Shown in pieces: positions 17,670-28,741 of a DNA stretch of 55,857 bases. The notes below the pieces were generated by a model. It was given only the letters and a program-made list of their open reading frames with translations. It did no database searches and was not told the origin of the DNA. Location: NCBI RefSeq assembly GCF_004795745.1, contig NZ_SDGV01000023.1, positions 1-55,857 of the forward strand, given 5' to 3'. The position numbers and the translations under genes are program-made. The stretch is from Vagococcus silagei (GTDB lineage: Bacteria > Bacillota > Bacilli > Lactobacillales > Vagococcaceae). Position 1 is the stretch's first letter, and every line of letters starts with the position of its first letter.

Positions 17670-18843
17670 ATGATGACAGTTACAGAATTTTGTAATAAAT
17701 ATTATGTTGATCGTAAGGGCACGAATTCGGTTAAGTGGGATGGAAGCGAAGTTTGGTTCCAATGACTTATTACCACTTTGGGTTGCAGACATGGATTTTA
17801 GAGTTCCAGACAGTGTCTTAGAGAAAATGCATGAAAGAGTTGACCATGGAGTCTTTGGCTATACGTTTGCCTCTGATAGTTATTTTGAAGCTTATGAAAA
17901 TTGGCAAAAAACGCGACACAATGTGACAGTCAATCGAGACTGGATTCGCTTTAATTCAGGTGTCGTGAACTCTTTTAATTATTTAATTCAAATGTTGACG
18001 ACGACTTCAGATCATGTGATGAATTTTGCGCCTGTTTATCCGCCATTTTTTGATGCGGCACTTAAAAATGGTCGTCCAATTTCAGTTGTGGAACTTGAAC
18101 AAGTCGATAATACCTATGAATTTGACTTTACAAAATTTGAAGAACAAATTGTTCGTGATAATGTTAAAGTTTTTCTACATTGTTCGCCTCAAAATCCAGT
18201 TGGAAAAATTTGGACCAAAGAGGAACTGGAACAAATGTTTGATATTTTGGTGAAACATCAAGTGAAAATTATTGTCGATGAAATTCATCAAGATTTTATT
18301 CGTAAAGGGGAAAACTTTACCAGTGCGTTAGCTTTATCTGAGAAATACTATCCATTTCTTTATGTATTGAATTCAACGTCGAAAACATTTAATATTGCAG
18401 CACTTGTGCATTCTCATCTTGTGATTCCTAATGCAGCTAATCGTGCTGAATATGATGAATTTGCGGAGACAGTTGCGCATTATCCGCTCAGTGTTTTTGG
18501 GTTAGTTGCAGCTGAAGCATGTTACCGAGATGCAGGTGATTGGCTAGATAGCTTATTGGATGTAATAGAATATAACTACGAATTATTAAAAGAAAAACTG
18601 GCTGCAGCTTTACCATTAGCTAAAGTAGTCGATAAATCTGCGACATATTTAGCTTGGGCTGACTTTAGTCCTTATTTAAATGGACGCTCACTTGAAGAAG
18701 TCATGGAAAAAGACGCTAAAATTGCTGTGAATCATGGCGATTGGTTTGGTCAGTCTGGCGCTGGATTTGTGCGGATTAATTTAGCAACAAAACCAGAAAA
18801 TATTGCTGAAGCGGCAGAACGCATTATTAGTGCACTAAGTTAA
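17670..18843 (+). pseudogene. MalY/PatB-type C-S lyase (aminotransferase class I fold), frameshifted near the N-terminus
   Basis: The natural start is ATG 17670 (or 17673), behind AAAGAGGAG, giving a family-typical beginning (VDRKGTNSVKWDG) that hits TGA at 17763. The rest (KFGSNDLLPLWVADMDF onward) is in another frame, open from 17704 to 18843, so a frameshift lies near 17740-17752. The body is full length: PLP lysine in NSTSKTFNIAAL, aspartate in IIVDEIHQDF, arginine near FVRINLAT. MalY/PatB enzymes cleave cystathionine or cysteine conjugates. The internal ATG at 17704 would add 17 foreign residues and has no good ribosome binding site. Either a recent inactivation or a sequence error. Confidence 0.85.
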
Positions 18844-18935
18844 AAAATTTATGTTTTTATAAAGTTCCAATTTTGTGGCATCATTTTTAATTAAATTGTG
18901 ATAGAATTCATATATCACTAAGTAGGAGATGTCAT

Positions 18936-19886
18936 ATGGGGAAAAAAAGAAGAAAACAAAAAAAATCTATTTTTCAAAAAATAGTGATTTCGTTAGTTGC
19001 ACTGATCGTAGTGTTTATTGTCGGAGTCGGGGGATTTCTAGCAAAAACATACTATGATGTAAAACAAGTTGCAAACAATGTAAGTCAACCAGTTAAAGGA
19101 AAGCGTGAATATCCTTTAGGTAAATCAAGTGATGATAAAATTAATGACGGGGAAGCTTTTTCAGTTTTATTATTAGGTCTTGATACTGGTGATTTTGGAC
19201 GAACTGATACTGGTCGCTCAGATACTTTAATGGTGGCAACAGTCAATCCAAAAGAAAAGAAAACAACATTGGTGAGTATTCCACGTGATACTCGTACAGA
19301 TATTGTCGGTCATGGAACTGTCGATAAAATTAACCACGCTTATGCCTTCGGTAAGGAAGGTATGGCACTAGCTACAACTGAAAAATTACTGGATATTCCA
19401 TTAGACCATTATGTATGGATTAATATGGAAGGTTTTGAAGAGTTAGTTGATGCTGTAGGTGGGGTGCAAGTGGATAATCCGTTTGAATTCAAACAAGATG
19501 GTTATCTTTTTAAAAAAGGACCGAACTTTTTAAATGGTAAACAAGCTTTAGCATATACTAGAATGCGTTATGAAGATCCAAAAGGTGACTACGGTCGCCA
19601 AGATCGTCAACGTCAAGTTGTATCAGCGATTGCAGATCAAGCGTTAAGTTTTAATGGTATCACTAAATATCAACAAATCTTAAAAGCAATTGAGAAAAAT
19701 ATGAAAACTGACCTTGAATGGGATGATATGTTTAAAATCGCAACTGACTATCGTCAAAGCTTCTATCATATTGAAGACGAAACACTTCAAGGTGATGGCG
19801 TGATGATTGATGGCGTTTCATATCAAGAAATTCCAGAAGCTGAACTAACCCGTGTTCAGAATCTATTAAAATCGCAATTGAAATAA
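18936..19886 (+). CDS. LytR-CpsA-Psr (LCP) family cell-wall polymer ligase
   Basis: 316 residues. A basic N-terminus and one helix (IVISLVALIVVFIVGVGGFL) anchor an extracellular LCP domain, with conserved FGRTDTGRSDTLMVATVNP, VSIPRDTRTDI, KINHAYAFG and LAYTRMRYEDPKGDYGRQDRQ, containing the acidic and arginine residues that bind the pyrophosphate of a lipid-linked glycan. LCP proteins transfer teichoic acids or capsular polysaccharide to peptidoglycan. Start behind TAGGAG; monocistronic with a strong terminator. Confidence 0.93.
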   Translation: MGKKRRKQKKSIFQKIVISLVALIVVFIVGVGGFLAKTYYDVKQVANNVSQPVKGKREYPLGKSSDDKINDGEAFSVLLLGLDTGDFGRTDTGRSDTLMVATVNPKEKKTTLVSIPRDTRTDIVGHGTVDKINHAYAFGKEGMALATTEKLLDIPLDHYVWINMEGFEELVDAVGGVQVDNPFEFKQDGYLFKKGPNFLNGKQALAYTRMRYEDPKGDYGRQDRQRQVVSAIADQALSFNGITKYQQILKAIEKNMKTDLEWDDMFKIATDYRQSFYHIEDETLQGDGVMIDGVSYQEIPEAELTRVQNLLKSQLK

Positions 19887-19902
19887 ACCTAAAAACTAAA
19901 CC

Positions 19903-19936
19903 AAGCGTTGACTAGTGATTAGTCAACGCTTATTTT
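19903..19936 (+). terminator. Intrinsic terminator after the LCP gene
   Basis: AAGCGTTGACT pairs perfectly with AGTCAACGCTT over a 7-nt loop, followed by a T-rich tract. Confidence 0.88.
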
Positions 19937-19985
19937 AATATGTTATAATTCAGAATAGTAAATTATTTTGGTAAGAGGTGGACTT

Positions 19986-20180
19986 ATGAAAGACAAAGCT
20001 AAATCTTTAGATCGTTGGATGGTTATTTGTTCGGCAGTGATATTTTTTATAATTTCTCAAAAGGATAAAGTGTCAATCGAGCATCCACTACGGTTTTGGC
20101 TATATGTTGTTGCATTACTTGTTTTAGGAAGTGTTACGGGATATTTAGTCTTTAAACGAATTCGCATTACCAAAAAATGA
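19986..20180 (+). CDS. Small two-helix membrane protein, unknown
   Basis: 64 residues from ATG 19986 (AGAGGTGG upstream), with two membrane segments (about 13-25 and 36-56) and a basic C-terminus (KRIRITKK). Family not recognised. It has its own shared bidirectional terminator and sits convergent to pepC. Low information content, but the ribosome binding site and placement between terminators argue that it is real. Confidence 0.65.
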   Translation: MKDKAKSLDRWMVICSAVIFFIISQKDKVSIEHPLRFWLYVVALLVLGSVTGYLVFKRIRITKK

Positions 20181-20225
20181 AAAGAGCCTGAAATTTATCT
20201 ACAAAATAAATTTTGGCTCTTTTCA
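20178..20225. terminator. Bidirectional terminator between the small membrane protein and pepC
   Basis: TGAAAAGAGCC pairs with GGCTCTTTTCA, with an inner AAATTTAT/ATAAATTT stem. T residues follow on the plus strand and the mirrored A tract serves the minus strand. Confidence 0.85.
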
Positions 20226-20229
20226 TTTA

Positions 20230-21564
20230 TTATGCTAAGGCACCCATTGGATCCCAAGGGTCAAGCATTGTGACGTTGTCTTTGGCAACAACCTCTTGTA
20301 ATTCTTTTGGTAAGTATTTTTTATTTACAACGATTTGGTAAGTGTATTCATCCAACCATTCGTCACTCATGACGAAGTAGCCTTTTGTACCTACTTTATC
20401 GCCCCAGCTATTTTCAACTTTCCATTTTGTTGGTTGCTCGTTCACTAAGTTTACGCCAGTTAAGACCATTGCATGTGTCATTAAACTTTCACCATAGTCT
20501 AAGCGTTCTGCTTTTGACATTTGGAAGTCCATATCTAAAACGGCGTCGATATTATAGGCATTGGTTGCCATAATACCAGAGTCACGTGTTGAAGATTGAC
20601 CGACATCACAACCGTACCAAACTGCTTCGCCTGCTTTTAATTGTGCAATCGCAAGGTCTTTAAATGTTTTAATATCAACGTTTAAGTGACGGACTTCTTT
20701 ACCACCAACCACGTTACCTAACATTTCAACAGTGTAAACTTCGTTATAAGGTTTATCAGCTGTTGGTGCATTGATAATGCTGACATATTCTGATAGATCA
20801 GCACCAATAAATTGGTCGTAAAATGATTGTGGTGTTAGGTTCTCATAGGCATGGAAATTATCATCTTTGTCTCGGAATGAAAAATCAAATTCAGTAGGTG
20901 GTGTGCCTAAAGTTAGACAAAGTAATTGATAAATGTCACTCAACATTTTTTCTTTCGTTTCAGCGATTTTACTTTCAGATGCATTTTCTGCCACAAGGTC
21001 ACGTAAAATAATCGCATCTTTTCTAAGTTTTTTATCTAAGTATGTATTTAGTTCACGACTCATTGAACTGTTAAATGATTCTGGCATGACGCTTTTTGGA
21101 ACGATACCGTATTTTTGAATAATCGCCACTAACATATCCCATTGGCCACCATCTTGTTGAGGTGTTTGTAATAAAAAGGCTACTTTACGGCTATTTAAGT
21201 CGTCGTTTGATGTGTTAATGATATTTTCGTAGAAGTAATTTGCTTTTTCAAATTTATCCCAGAAGAAAGTGTAGTTTTGTGACAATTCAAAATTTTTGAT
21301 ATTGAAATCGTGTTGGATAGTATGTCTAAACGTATTTAACGCTGCAAACATCCAACAACGACCACTTTGTTTTTGGTTTGCTACTTTACCAGTGTCTAAG
21401 TCAATTGAAAAAACTGGTGTGTTATCAATCAAGGCTTGTTGATTGGAAGATGCCGCTAAAATACCATTTTTCATGACTGCATTTTGGGCATTTAATAATT
21501 GTTGGCTTGACTGAAAATGCTGGTTAAACTTTTTGATTTGTTCTTTTGAAATTGTTTTGCTCAT
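20230..21564 (-). CDS. pepC: Aminopeptidase C (C1 cysteine peptidase, bleomycin hydrolase family)
   Basis: 444 residues from ATG 21564, matching the family length; a TTG at 21576 lies too close to the AGGAAGG ribosome binding site. Catalytic residues are visible: Cys70 in QSGRCWMFAALN, His in LMTHAMVLTGVN and Asn in KVENSWGDKVG. PepC is a cytosolic hexameric aminopeptidase that trims peptides with wide specificity in lactic acid bacteria. The C-terminus ends in WDPMGALA, as in this family where the tail occupies the active-site cleft. Confidence 0.95.
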   Translation of the reverse strand: MSKTISKEQIKKFNQHFQSSQQLLNAQNAVMKNGILAASSNQQALIDNTPVFSIDLDTGKVANQKQSGRCWMFAALNTFRHTIQHDFNIKNFELSQNYTFFWDKFEKANYFYENIINTSNDDLNSRKVAFLLQTPQQDGGQWDMLVAIIQKYGIVPKSVMPESFNSSMSRELNTYLDKKLRKDAIILRDLVAENASESKIAETKEKMLSDIYQLLCLTLGTPPTEFDFSFRDKDDNFHAYENLTPQSFYDQFIGADLSEYVSIINAPTADKPYNEVYTVEMLGNVVGGKEVRHLNVDIKTFKDLAIAQLKAGEAVWYGCDVGQSSTRDSGIMATNAYNIDAVLDMDFQMSKAERLDYGESLMTHAMVLTGVNLVNEQPTKWKVENSWGDKVGTKGYFVMSDEWLDEYTYQIVVNKKYLPKELQEVVAKDNVTMLDPWDPMGALA

Positions 21565-21684
21565 AAAAATAATCAACCTTCCTATAATTTAATTAGTTTC
21601 TAATCGTATTGTACTCTTTTTTTTAGAAAAAGAAAAGACATATGAATGATTGTTCATATAAAATTCTAGAATATCTTTTGATGG

Positions 21685-21698
21685 CGAAAATATGTTCG
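21685..21698 (+). promoter_or_regulatory. LexA (DinR) box upstream of uvrB
   Basis: CGAAAATATGTTCG matches the Gram-positive SOS box CGAAC-N4-GTTCG at 9 of 10 fixed positions. It lies about 50 bases before the uvrB start, where a vegetative promoter is expected. Known family regulation: uvrB-uvrA is a LexA target in Bacillus. Confidence 0.8.
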
Positions 21699-21745
21699 CT
21701 ATGTTAAAATGTAATCACCGATTTATTAGACAGGGAGTGACACAT

Positions 21746-23740
21746 GTGATTGAAAAAAATACATCAAATGTTTTTGAATTAGTCTCAAAGTATGAACCAG
21801 CGGGTGATCAACCAGAAGCCATTGAAACATTAGTTAAAAATATTCAAGATCAAAAAAAGGCTCAAATTCTTCTTGGTGTGACAGGTTCTGGAAAAACATT
21901 TACGATGTCCAATGTAATCAAAGAGGTTAATAAACCGACCTTGATTATTGCGCATAATAAAACTTTAGCAGGACAATTGTACAGTGAATTTAAAGAGTTC
22001 TTTCCTAAAAATGCTGTTGAGTATTTTGTCAGTTACTATGATTATTATCAACCAGAAGCATATGTCCCTTCCAGTGACACGTATATTGAAAAAGATGCCA
22101 GCATTAATGATGAGATTGATAAACTACGTCACTCAGCAACAAGTTCATTACTTGAGCGCAATGATGTGATTGTCGTAGCCTCAGTTTCCTGTATTTATGG
22201 ATTAGGAGATCCGGAAGAATATCAAGATCAAGTTCTTTCGTTGCGTGAAGGCATGGAGATTTCGCGTGAAGAAGTCTTGCGAAAATTGGTTGATATTCAA
22301 TTTGATCGCAATGATATTGATTTCCAACGGGGACGTTTTCGTGTTCGTGGTGATGTGATTGAGATTTTTCCAGCTTCGAAAGATGAACATGCTTTGCGTG
22401 TAGAATTCTTTGGTGATGAAATTGAACGTATCCGAGAAGTTGATGCGTTAACAGGTGAAATTATTGCTGACCGTGAACATGTTGCTATTTTCCCTGCCAC
22501 TCACTTTGTGACCAATGAAGACTATATGGAAGAAGGGATTGAAAAAATTCAAACAGAGCTGGAAGTGCGCTTAAAAGAATTACGTGAAGATGATAAATTA
22601 ATTGAAGCACAACGTTTAGAGCAACGTACCAATTATGATATTGAGATGATGCGTGAGATGGGTTATTGTTCAGGGATTGAAAACTATTCTCGTCATATGG
22701 ATGGCCGTAATGAAGGCGAACCGCCATATACATTAATTGACTTTTTCCCTGAAGATTCACTTATTATGATTGATGAATCACACGTCACAATGCCACAAAT
22801 TCGAGGGATGTACAATGGTGACAGGGCGCGTAAGCAAATGCTTGTTGATTATGGGTTCCGTTTACCAAGTGCTTTAGACAATCGTCCGCTACAATTAAAT
22901 GAGTTCGAGTCTCATGTGAATCAAATTGTCTATGTGTCTGCAACGCCAGGCCCGTATGAAAAAGAACAAACGGATATTGTCGTTGAACAAATCATCCGTC
23001 CAACAGGGTTACTGGATCCGACGATTGAAGTCCGTCCAATTATGGGTCAAATTGATGATTTAGTCGGTGAGATTAATCTGCGTATTGACCGTAACGAACG
23101 TGTTTTCATCACGACCTTAACGAAAAAAATGTCAGAAGATTTGACCGATTACTTCAAAGAATTAGGATTAAAAGTCAAGTATCTTCATAGTGATGTTAAG
23201 ACACTTGAGCGAACTGAGATCATTCGTGACTTACGTCTAGGGATTTTTGATGTCTTAATCGGGATTAATCTCTTACGTGAGGGGATTGATGTACCAGAAG
23301 TATCATTAGTGGCGATTTTAGATGCCGATAAAGAAGGTTTCTTAAGAAGCGAACGCTCATTAGTGCAAACCATTGGTCGTGCTGCTCGTAACTCTGATGG
23401 TAAAGTAATCATGTATGCGGATAAAATGACGGATTCAATGAATTATGCTATTTCAGAAACAGAACGTCGTCGTGAAATTCAGATGGCTTATAACGAAGAA
23501 CACGGTATTACACCAAAAACAATTATTAAAGAGGTTCGCGACTTAATTAGTATCACTAAAGAAGCGGAGCAAGAGGAAGACAATTCATTGTTAGAACAAT
23601 ATCAAAAGATGAATCGCATCGAAAAAGAACAATTTTTAAGCGAAATGGAATTGGCAATGAAGGCAGCTGCCAAAGATCTCGACTTCGAGAAAGCTGCAAC
23701 TCTGCGCGATACCTTATTAGAACTAAAAGCAGGAAAGTAG
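21746..23740 (+). CDS. uvrB: Excinuclease ABC subunit B
   Basis: 664 residues from GTG 21746, chosen because AGGGAG lies 8 bases upstream and the length then fits UvrB; the frame is open further upstream to 21692. Walker A GVTGSGKT (44-51), the beta-hairpin region [20 protein letters not shown] that clamps damaged DNA, helicase motif DESH ([11 protein letters not shown]), motif [11 protein letters not shown] and a C-terminal UVR domain ([22 protein letters not shown]) that meets UvrC. It verifies damage in nucleotide excision repair. Followed 7 bases later by uvrA; a LexA box precedes it. Confidence 0.97.
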   Translation: MIEKNTSNVFELVSKYEPAGDQPEAIETLVKNIQDQKKAQILLGVTGSGKTFTMSNVIKEVNKPTLIIAHNKTLAGQLYSEFKEFFPKNAVEYFVSYYDYYQPEAYVPSSDTYIEKDASINDEIDKLRHSATSSLLERNDVIVVASVSCIYGLGDPEEYQDQVLSLREGMEISREEVLRKLVDIQFDRNDIDFQRGRFRVRGDVIEIFPASKDEHALRVEFFGDEIERIREVDALTGEIIADREHVAIFPATHFVTNEDYMEEGIEKIQTELEVRLKELREDDKLIEAQRLEQRTNYDIEMMREMGYCSGIENYSRHMDGRNEGEPPYTLIDFFPEDSLIMIDESHVTMPQIRGMYNGDRARKQMLVDYGFRLPSALDNRPLQLNEFESHVNQIVYVSATPGPYEKEQTDIVVEQIIRPTGLLDPTIEVRPIMGQIDDLVGEINLRIDRNERVFITTLTKKMSEDLTDYFKELGLKVKYLHSDVKTLERTEIIRDLRLGIFDVLIGINLLREGIDVPEVSLVAILDADKEGFLRSERSLVQTIGRAARNSDGKVIMYADKMTDSMNYAISETERRREIQMAYNEEHGITPKTIIKEVRDLISITKEAEQEEDNSLLEQYQKMNRIEKEQFLSEMELAMKAAAKDLDFEKAATLRDTLLELKAGK

Positions 23741-23747
23741 GGATAGA

Positions 23748-26582
23748 ATGGCAAACGATAAAATCGTCATTAAGGGAGCGCGAGCTCATAATTTAAAAGA
23801 TATAGATGTCACAATTCCAAGGGATCAATTGGTCGTCATTACAGGACTTTCTGGCTCAGGAAAAAGTTCACTGGCTTTTGATACGTTATATGCAGAAGGT
23901 CAACGTCGTTATGTTGAAAGTTTATCTTCATACGCACGACAATTTTTAGGCCAAATGGATAAGCCTGATGTTGATAGTATTGATGGGTTAAGTCCCGCCA
24001 TTTCAATTGATCAAAAGACAACCAGTAAAAATCCACGTTCAACGGTCGGAACGGTTACTGAAATTAATGATTATTTGCGTCTATTGTTTGCCCGAATTGG
24101 CCATCCCATTTGTCCAAATGATGGGACGCCTATTGCTAGTCAATCTGTTGAGCAAATGGTGAATCGTGTGCTGGAATTACCAGAACGAACAAAGTTGCAA
24201 ATTTTGGCTCCAGTTGTTACCGGAAAAAAAGGTCAACATAAAAAAGTTTTTGAGCAAGTTAAAAAAGAAGGTTTTGTCCGTGTTAAAGTCGATGGCGAAA
24301 TCTATGATGTTTCAGAAGTGCCAGAACTTTCTAAGAATAAGAAACATGATATTCAGATTGTCATTGACCGGATCGTCATTAAAGAAGGCATTCGTTCACG
24401 TTTATTTGATTCATTTGAAGTTGCGTTACATCTTGCGAATGGCTATGCGATAGCTGACGTGATTGATGGCGAAGAATTCCTATTTAGTGAACATTATGCC
24501 TGTCCTTATTGTGGCTTTACCGTGGGTGAAATTGAACCTCGTTTGTTTTCTTTCAATACGCCATTCGGTGCTTGTCCAGACTGTGATGGTTTAAGTGTTA
24601 AGCTTGAACTCGACATTGATTTAGTCATTCCGGATACTACTAAAACCTTACGCGAAGGGGCTTTGATTCCGTGGAATCCAATCAGTTCTAACTATTATCC
24701 TCAAATGTTAGAACAAGCCTGTACGCAATTTGGCATTGACATGGATACACCATTTGAAGAATTAGCGGAAGAAGCGCAAAATTTAGTTTTGAACGGATCT
24801 AATGAAGAGGTTTTCCATTTCCATTATCAAAATGAGTTTGGTGGTGTCCGTGATGTTGATATTCCATTCGAAGGTGTCTTAATCAATATCAAACGCCGTT
24901 ATAAAGAAACAAGTAGTGATTACACCCGCGACCAAATGCGTTTGTATATGCGGGAACTAACGTGTGAAACATGTCATGGTTATCGTTTGAATGAACAGGC
25001 TTTATCTGTCAAAGTCGAAGGTAAACATATTGGTGAGATTAGTGATTTTGCCATTAAAGACTCGTTACATTATTTTGAAGAATTAACACTTTCAGAACAA
25101 GAAACGGCCATCGCTCATCCAATTTTAAAAGAAGTAATTGATCGCTTGACCTTCTTAAATAATGTTGGCTTGAATTACTTAACTCTGAGTCGTTCTTCCG
25201 GTACATTATCGGGTGGTGAGGCCCAACGTATTCGTTTGGCTACTCAAATTGGATCAAACTTATCAGGTGTTTTGTATATTTTAGATGAACCTTCAATTGG
25301 TTTACATCAACGTGATAATAATCGTTTAATTGATTCAATGAAAAAAATGCGGGATTTAGGCAATACTTTAATCGTTGTAGAACACGATGAAGATACAATG
25401 CGTGCCGCAGATTATTTAATTGATATTGGACCAGGTGCAGGAGATGCTGGTGGTGAAATTATGGCTGCAGGGACGCCTGAAGAAATCGAGAAAGATCCTA
25501 ATTCGCTGACGGGACAATATTTGTCAGGTCAAAAAGCGATTCCTGTTCCAAGTGAACGACGCAAGGGCAACGGCCAAGAGATTAAAGTTTTTGGTGCTGC
25601 TGAAAATAATTTGAAAAATCTTGATGTGGCGTTTCCTTTAGGCAAATTTATTGCGGTGACAGGCGTCTCAGGTTCTGGTAAGAGTACTTTGGTTAATAGT
25701 ATTCTTAAAAAAGCTTTAGCTCAAAAAATCAATCGAAATTCAGACAAACCAGGTAAGCATAAGAAGATTACCGGTTATGAACAAATTGAAAAAATCATAG
25801 ATATTGATCAAAGTCCAATCGGTCGGACGCCTCGAAGTAACCCAGCAACCTATACAAGTGTTTTTGATGATGTACGTGATTTGTTTGCTAAAACGAATGA
25901 AGCTAAAATTCGTGGGTATAAAAAAGGACGTTTTAGTTTTAATGTTAAAGGCGGACGTTGTGAGGCTTGTCGTGGTGACGGTATTATCAAGATTGAAATG
26001 CACTTCCTTCCTGATGTTTACGTGCCATGTGAAGTTTGTCATGGCAAACGTTATAATTCTGAAACTTTAGAAGTAACCTATAAAGGTAAAAATATTGCTG
26101 ATATTTTAGAAATGCGTGTTGAAGAAGCGGTGCCTTTTTTTAAATCCATTCCTAAAATTAGTCGTAAGTTAGAAACGATCCTCGATGTAGGATTAGGTTA
26201 TGTTCAGTTGGGACAGTCAGCGACAACGTTATCTGGTGGTGAGGCTCAGCGGATGAAGCTAGCTAGTGAATTACATAAACGTTCTTCAGGTAAAAGTTTC
26301 TATATTTTAGATGAACCAACGACAGGATTACACGCAGACGATATTAAACGTTTGCTTGGTGTTTTAAATCGTTTAGTTGATGCAGGTAACACTGTCCTTG
26401 TAATTGAACATAATTTAGATGTGATTAAAACAGCGGATACCATTATTGACTTAGGACCGGAAGGCGGCGATGGTGGGGGTCAAATCGTCACGATAGGCAC
26501 ACCTGAAGAAGTTGCAACAGTTGAAGAAAGTTTTACTGGATACTATTTGAAAGATGTGCTTAAGAATAGTCCAAAAGCATAA
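23748..26582 (+). CDS. uvrA: Excinuclease ABC subunit A
   Basis: 944 residues, full length. It has two ABC ATPase modules ([15 protein letters not shown] near 33, [13 protein letters not shown] near 640) with signatures [12 protein letters not shown] and [12 protein letters not shown]. Cysteine clusters for zinc are present (CPYCGF...CPDC and CEACRGDG...CEVCHG). UvrA dimers locate bulky DNA lesions and load UvrB. Co-transcribed with uvrB; a strong terminator follows. Confidence 0.97.
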   Translation: MANDKIVIKGARAHNLKDIDVTIPRDQLVVITGLSGSGKSSLAFDTLYAEGQRRYVESLSSYARQFLGQMDKPDVDSIDGLSPAISIDQKTTSKNPRSTVGTVTEINDYLRLLFARIGHPICPNDGTPIASQSVEQMVNRVLELPERTKLQILAPVVTGKKGQHKKVFEQVKKEGFVRVKVDGEIYDVSEVPELSKNKKHDIQIVIDRIVIKEGIRSRLFDSFEVALHLANGYAIADVIDGEEFLFSEHYACPYCGFTVGEIEPRLFSFNTPFGACPDCDGLSVKLELDIDLVIPDTTKTLREGALIPWNPISSNYYPQMLEQACTQFGIDMDTPFEELAEEAQNLVLNGSNEEVFHFHYQNEFGGVRDVDIPFEGVLINIKRRYKETSSDYTRDQMRLYMRELTCETCHGYRLNEQALSVKVEGKHIGEISDFAIKDSLHYFEELTLSEQETAIAHPILKEVIDRLTFLNNVGLNYLTLSRSSGTLSGGEAQRIRLATQIGSNLSGVLYILDEPSIGLHQRDNNRLIDSMKKMRDLGNTLIVVEHDEDTMRAADYLIDIGPGAGDAGGEIMAAGTPEEIEKDPNSLTGQYLSGQKAIPVPSERRKGNGQEIKVFGAAENNLKNLDVAFPLGKFIAVTGVSGSGKSTLVNSILKKALAQKINRNSDKPGKHKKITGYEQIEKIIDIDQSPIGRTPRSNPATYTSVFDDVRDLFAKTNEAKIRGYKKGRFSFNVKGGRCEACRGDGIIKIEMHFLPDVYVPCEVCHGKRYNSETLEVTYKGKNIADILEMRVEEAVPFFKSIPKISRKLETILDVGLGYVQLGQSATTLSGGEAQRMKLASELHKRSSGKSFYILDEPTTGLHADDIKRLLGVLNRLVDAGNTVLVIEHNLDVIKTADTIIDLGPEGGDGGGQIVTIGTPEEVATVEESFTGYYLKDVLKNSPKA

Positions 26583-26590
26583 AATTTAAT

Positions 26591-26638
26591 AAATCTATCA
26601 CTCTTAAAATGATACGTTTTTAGAGTGATAGATTTTTA
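26591..26638 (+). terminator. Intrinsic terminator of uvrBA
   Basis: AAATCTATCACTCT pairs perfectly with AGAGTGATAGATTT over a 17-nt loop and ends in T residues. Confidence 0.9.
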
Positions 26639-26835
26639 TTTTGCCTTTTAACATAAATATAGCTTGCTATTTAAGTCTTTTTCACCAATAATCATTTAAG
26701 ACCCGTAAAATGACTATCTTACGGCACGCCAGGTATGTTATAATTGTGGGGTAATATAAGAAATAAATTTAAAATAAATCTACATAAACCTTTAAAATTT
26801 ATATTTTGAAGAATAAAGTATAGGGAGTGATTTTA

Positions 26836-27732
26836 ATGGCAGAAAAAGAAATCGATAGTTTACAATTAGTCATCATTACTGGAATGAGTGGTGCGGGTAA
26901 AACTGTAGCTATTCAAAGTTTTGAAGACATGGGCTATTTTTGTATCGATAACTTACCTCCTACATTAATCCCAAAGTTTTGGGAATTGATTAAAGAATCA
27001 GGAAAAATTTCAAAAATTGCGTTAGTAATTGATTTACGCTCACGTGGCTTTTTTGAGGAAATTCAAAGTATGTTAATTGAACTTGAAAATACTAAGTTAG
27101 TCGATACGTCAATTCTATTTTTAGATGCTTCTGACAAAGAATTAGTGTCACGTTATAAGGAAACACGTCGTACGCATCCGTTAGCAATGGATGGTATGGT
27201 GACTGAAGGAATTAAGAAAGAACGCTCAATGTTAGCAGCAATTAAAGCTGAATCCCAATTAGTCATTGATACGACAAACTTAACGCCGCGCCAATTAAGA
27301 GAACAAATCATGGGCAACTTCAATAGAACAGATAGTACATCATTTAGAGTTGAGATGGTGTCATTTGGTTTTAAATATGGTCTTCCAATTGATGCTGATA
27401 TTGTCATGGATGTCCGCTTTTTACCAAATCCACACTATGTTGCAGAACTACGCCCTTTAAATGGGACGAATAAAGAAGTTTATGACTACGTGATGGAGTC
27501 AGATTTAACGGAAGAATTTTATACGAAATACGAAGATCTAATTTTATGCATTTTACCTGGTTATGAAAAAGAAGGGAAAATGAGTTTAACGATTGCAATT
27601 GGCTGTACGGGAGGCCAACACCGCTCAGTTGCTTTAACAGAGCGCTTAGGACATCGATTAGAACAAGATTATCGTACTAATATTACCCATCGTGATATGC
27701 ATAAACGTAAGGAAACGGTAAACAGATCATGA
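26836..27732 (+). CDS. rapZ: RapZ/YvcJ nucleotide-binding adaptor
   Basis: 298 residues from ATG 26836 (TAGGGAGTG upstream; a GTG at 26827 is less likely). Walker A GMSGAGKT at 16-23 and the conserved C-terminal [15 protein letters not shown]. In enterobacteria RapZ directs decay of the GlmZ small RNA; in Firmicutes YvcJ binds nucleotides and its role is less clear, with links to competence. First of rapZ-glmR-whiA, a block conserved across Firmicutes and Actinobacteria; the ATGA overlap with the next gene implies coupled translation. Confidence 0.95.
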   Translation: MAEKEIDSLQLVIITGMSGAGKTVAIQSFEDMGYFCIDNLPPTLIPKFWELIKESGKISKIALVIDLRSRGFFEEIQSMLIELENTKLVDTSILFLDASDKELVSRYKETRRTHPLAMDGMVTEGIKKERSMLAAIKAESQLVIDTTNLTPRQLREQIMGNFNRTDSTSFRVEMVSFGFKYGLPIDADIVMDVRFLPNPHYVAELRPLNGTNKEVYDYVMESDLTEEFYTKYEDLILCILPGYEKEGKMSLTIAIGCTGGQHRSVALTERLGHRLEQDYRTNITHRDMHKRKETVNRS

Positions 27733-28721
27733 AAACGTATCGGATCCGAAAACCTAAAATAGTGGTTATCGGTGGAGGAACAGGTCTACCCGTAATTTTG
27801 AAAGCTCTTCGTGATCAAAGCGCTGATATTACAGCAATTGTAACCGTTGCTGATGATGGGGGAAGCAGCGGTTTATTACGAGAGAGCGTTAAAATGAGTC
27901 CGCCCGGGGATTTGCGGAATGTGTTAGTGTCATTATCTGACATGCCACAACTCGTTGAAGATATTTTTCAATATCGATTTAAAGCTGAAGACGATTTTTT
28001 AGCAAACCATACGATTGGAAACTTAATAATTGCCGCGTTATCTGAGATGCGAAATAGTACATATGAAGCCATTCAATTACTTGCAAAATTTATGCATGTG
28101 AATGGTCATGTTTATCCAGCTTCAGAGGAGTCATTAACATTGCATGCTAAATTTGAAGATGGCACAGAGATTTCTGGTGAATCTAATATTGGTAAATGTC
28201 GCAAAAATATTGAATACGTTTATGTGACAAATGCTGAAAACGGCGAATGCCCAGAACCTTCGCGCAAAGTATTACGTGCTATTGAAGATGCGGATATGAT
28301 TGTTTTAGGACCAGGAAGTCTGTATACAAGTATTTTACCGAATCTCATGATTACAAAATTAGGAGATGCAGTCATCAAGTCTGCAGCTGAAGTCGTTTAT
28401 ATTTGTAATATTATGACGCAAAAAGGTGAAACAGAGCAATTTACGGATGCGAACCATATTCAAGTGCTTCACCGTCATTTGCAAACAAAATTTATTGATA
28501 CAGTACTTGTAAATACGGAAGAAGTGCCACAAGAATATATGAATTCTGATAAGTTTGACGAGTACTTAATTCAAGTCACGCATGATTTCCAAGGCTTGCG
28601 TGATGAAGACTGTCGTGTAATTTCGGCTGATTTTCTAGAACTTCGTGATGGTGGAGCTTTCCACGATGGCGATAAAGTAGTTGAAGAATTATTTAGATTG
28701 GTTTTTGATGTAAAATATTAG
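27729..28721 (+). CDS. yvcK: GlmR/YvcK, UDP-sugar-binding gluconeogenesis and cell-wall regulator
   Basis: 330 residues of the CofD-like fold. The N-terminal [25 protein letters not shown] and [14 protein letters not shown] motifs are signatures. In Bacillus, YvcK (GlmR) binds UDP-GlcNAc and stimulates GlmS, and is needed for growth on gluconeogenic carbon. Its start overlaps the rapZ stop by four bases. Confidence 0.95.
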   Translation: MKTYRIRKPKIVVIGGGTGLPVILKALRDQSADITAIVTVADDGGSSGLLRESVKMSPPGDLRNVLVSLSDMPQLVEDIFQYRFKAEDDFLANHTIGNLIIAALSEMRNSTYEAIQLLAKFMHVNGHVYPASEESLTLHAKFEDGTEISGESNIGKCRKNIEYVYVTNAENGECPEPSRKVLRAIEDADMIVLGPGSLYTSILPNLMITKLGDAVIKSAAEVVYICNIMTQKGETEQFTDANHIQVLHRHLQTKFIDTVLVNTEEVPQEYMNSDKFDEYLIQVTHDFQGLRDEDCRVISADFLELRDGGAFHDGDKVVEELFRLVFDVKY

Positions 28722-28741
28722 GTGAAGAGGGGGAACTTATC

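Noticed and set aside
17704-17750. Internal ATG at 17704 as true start of the C-S lyase
   Set aside because: It has no good ribosome binding site and its first residues do not resemble the family, whereas the frame from 17670 does.
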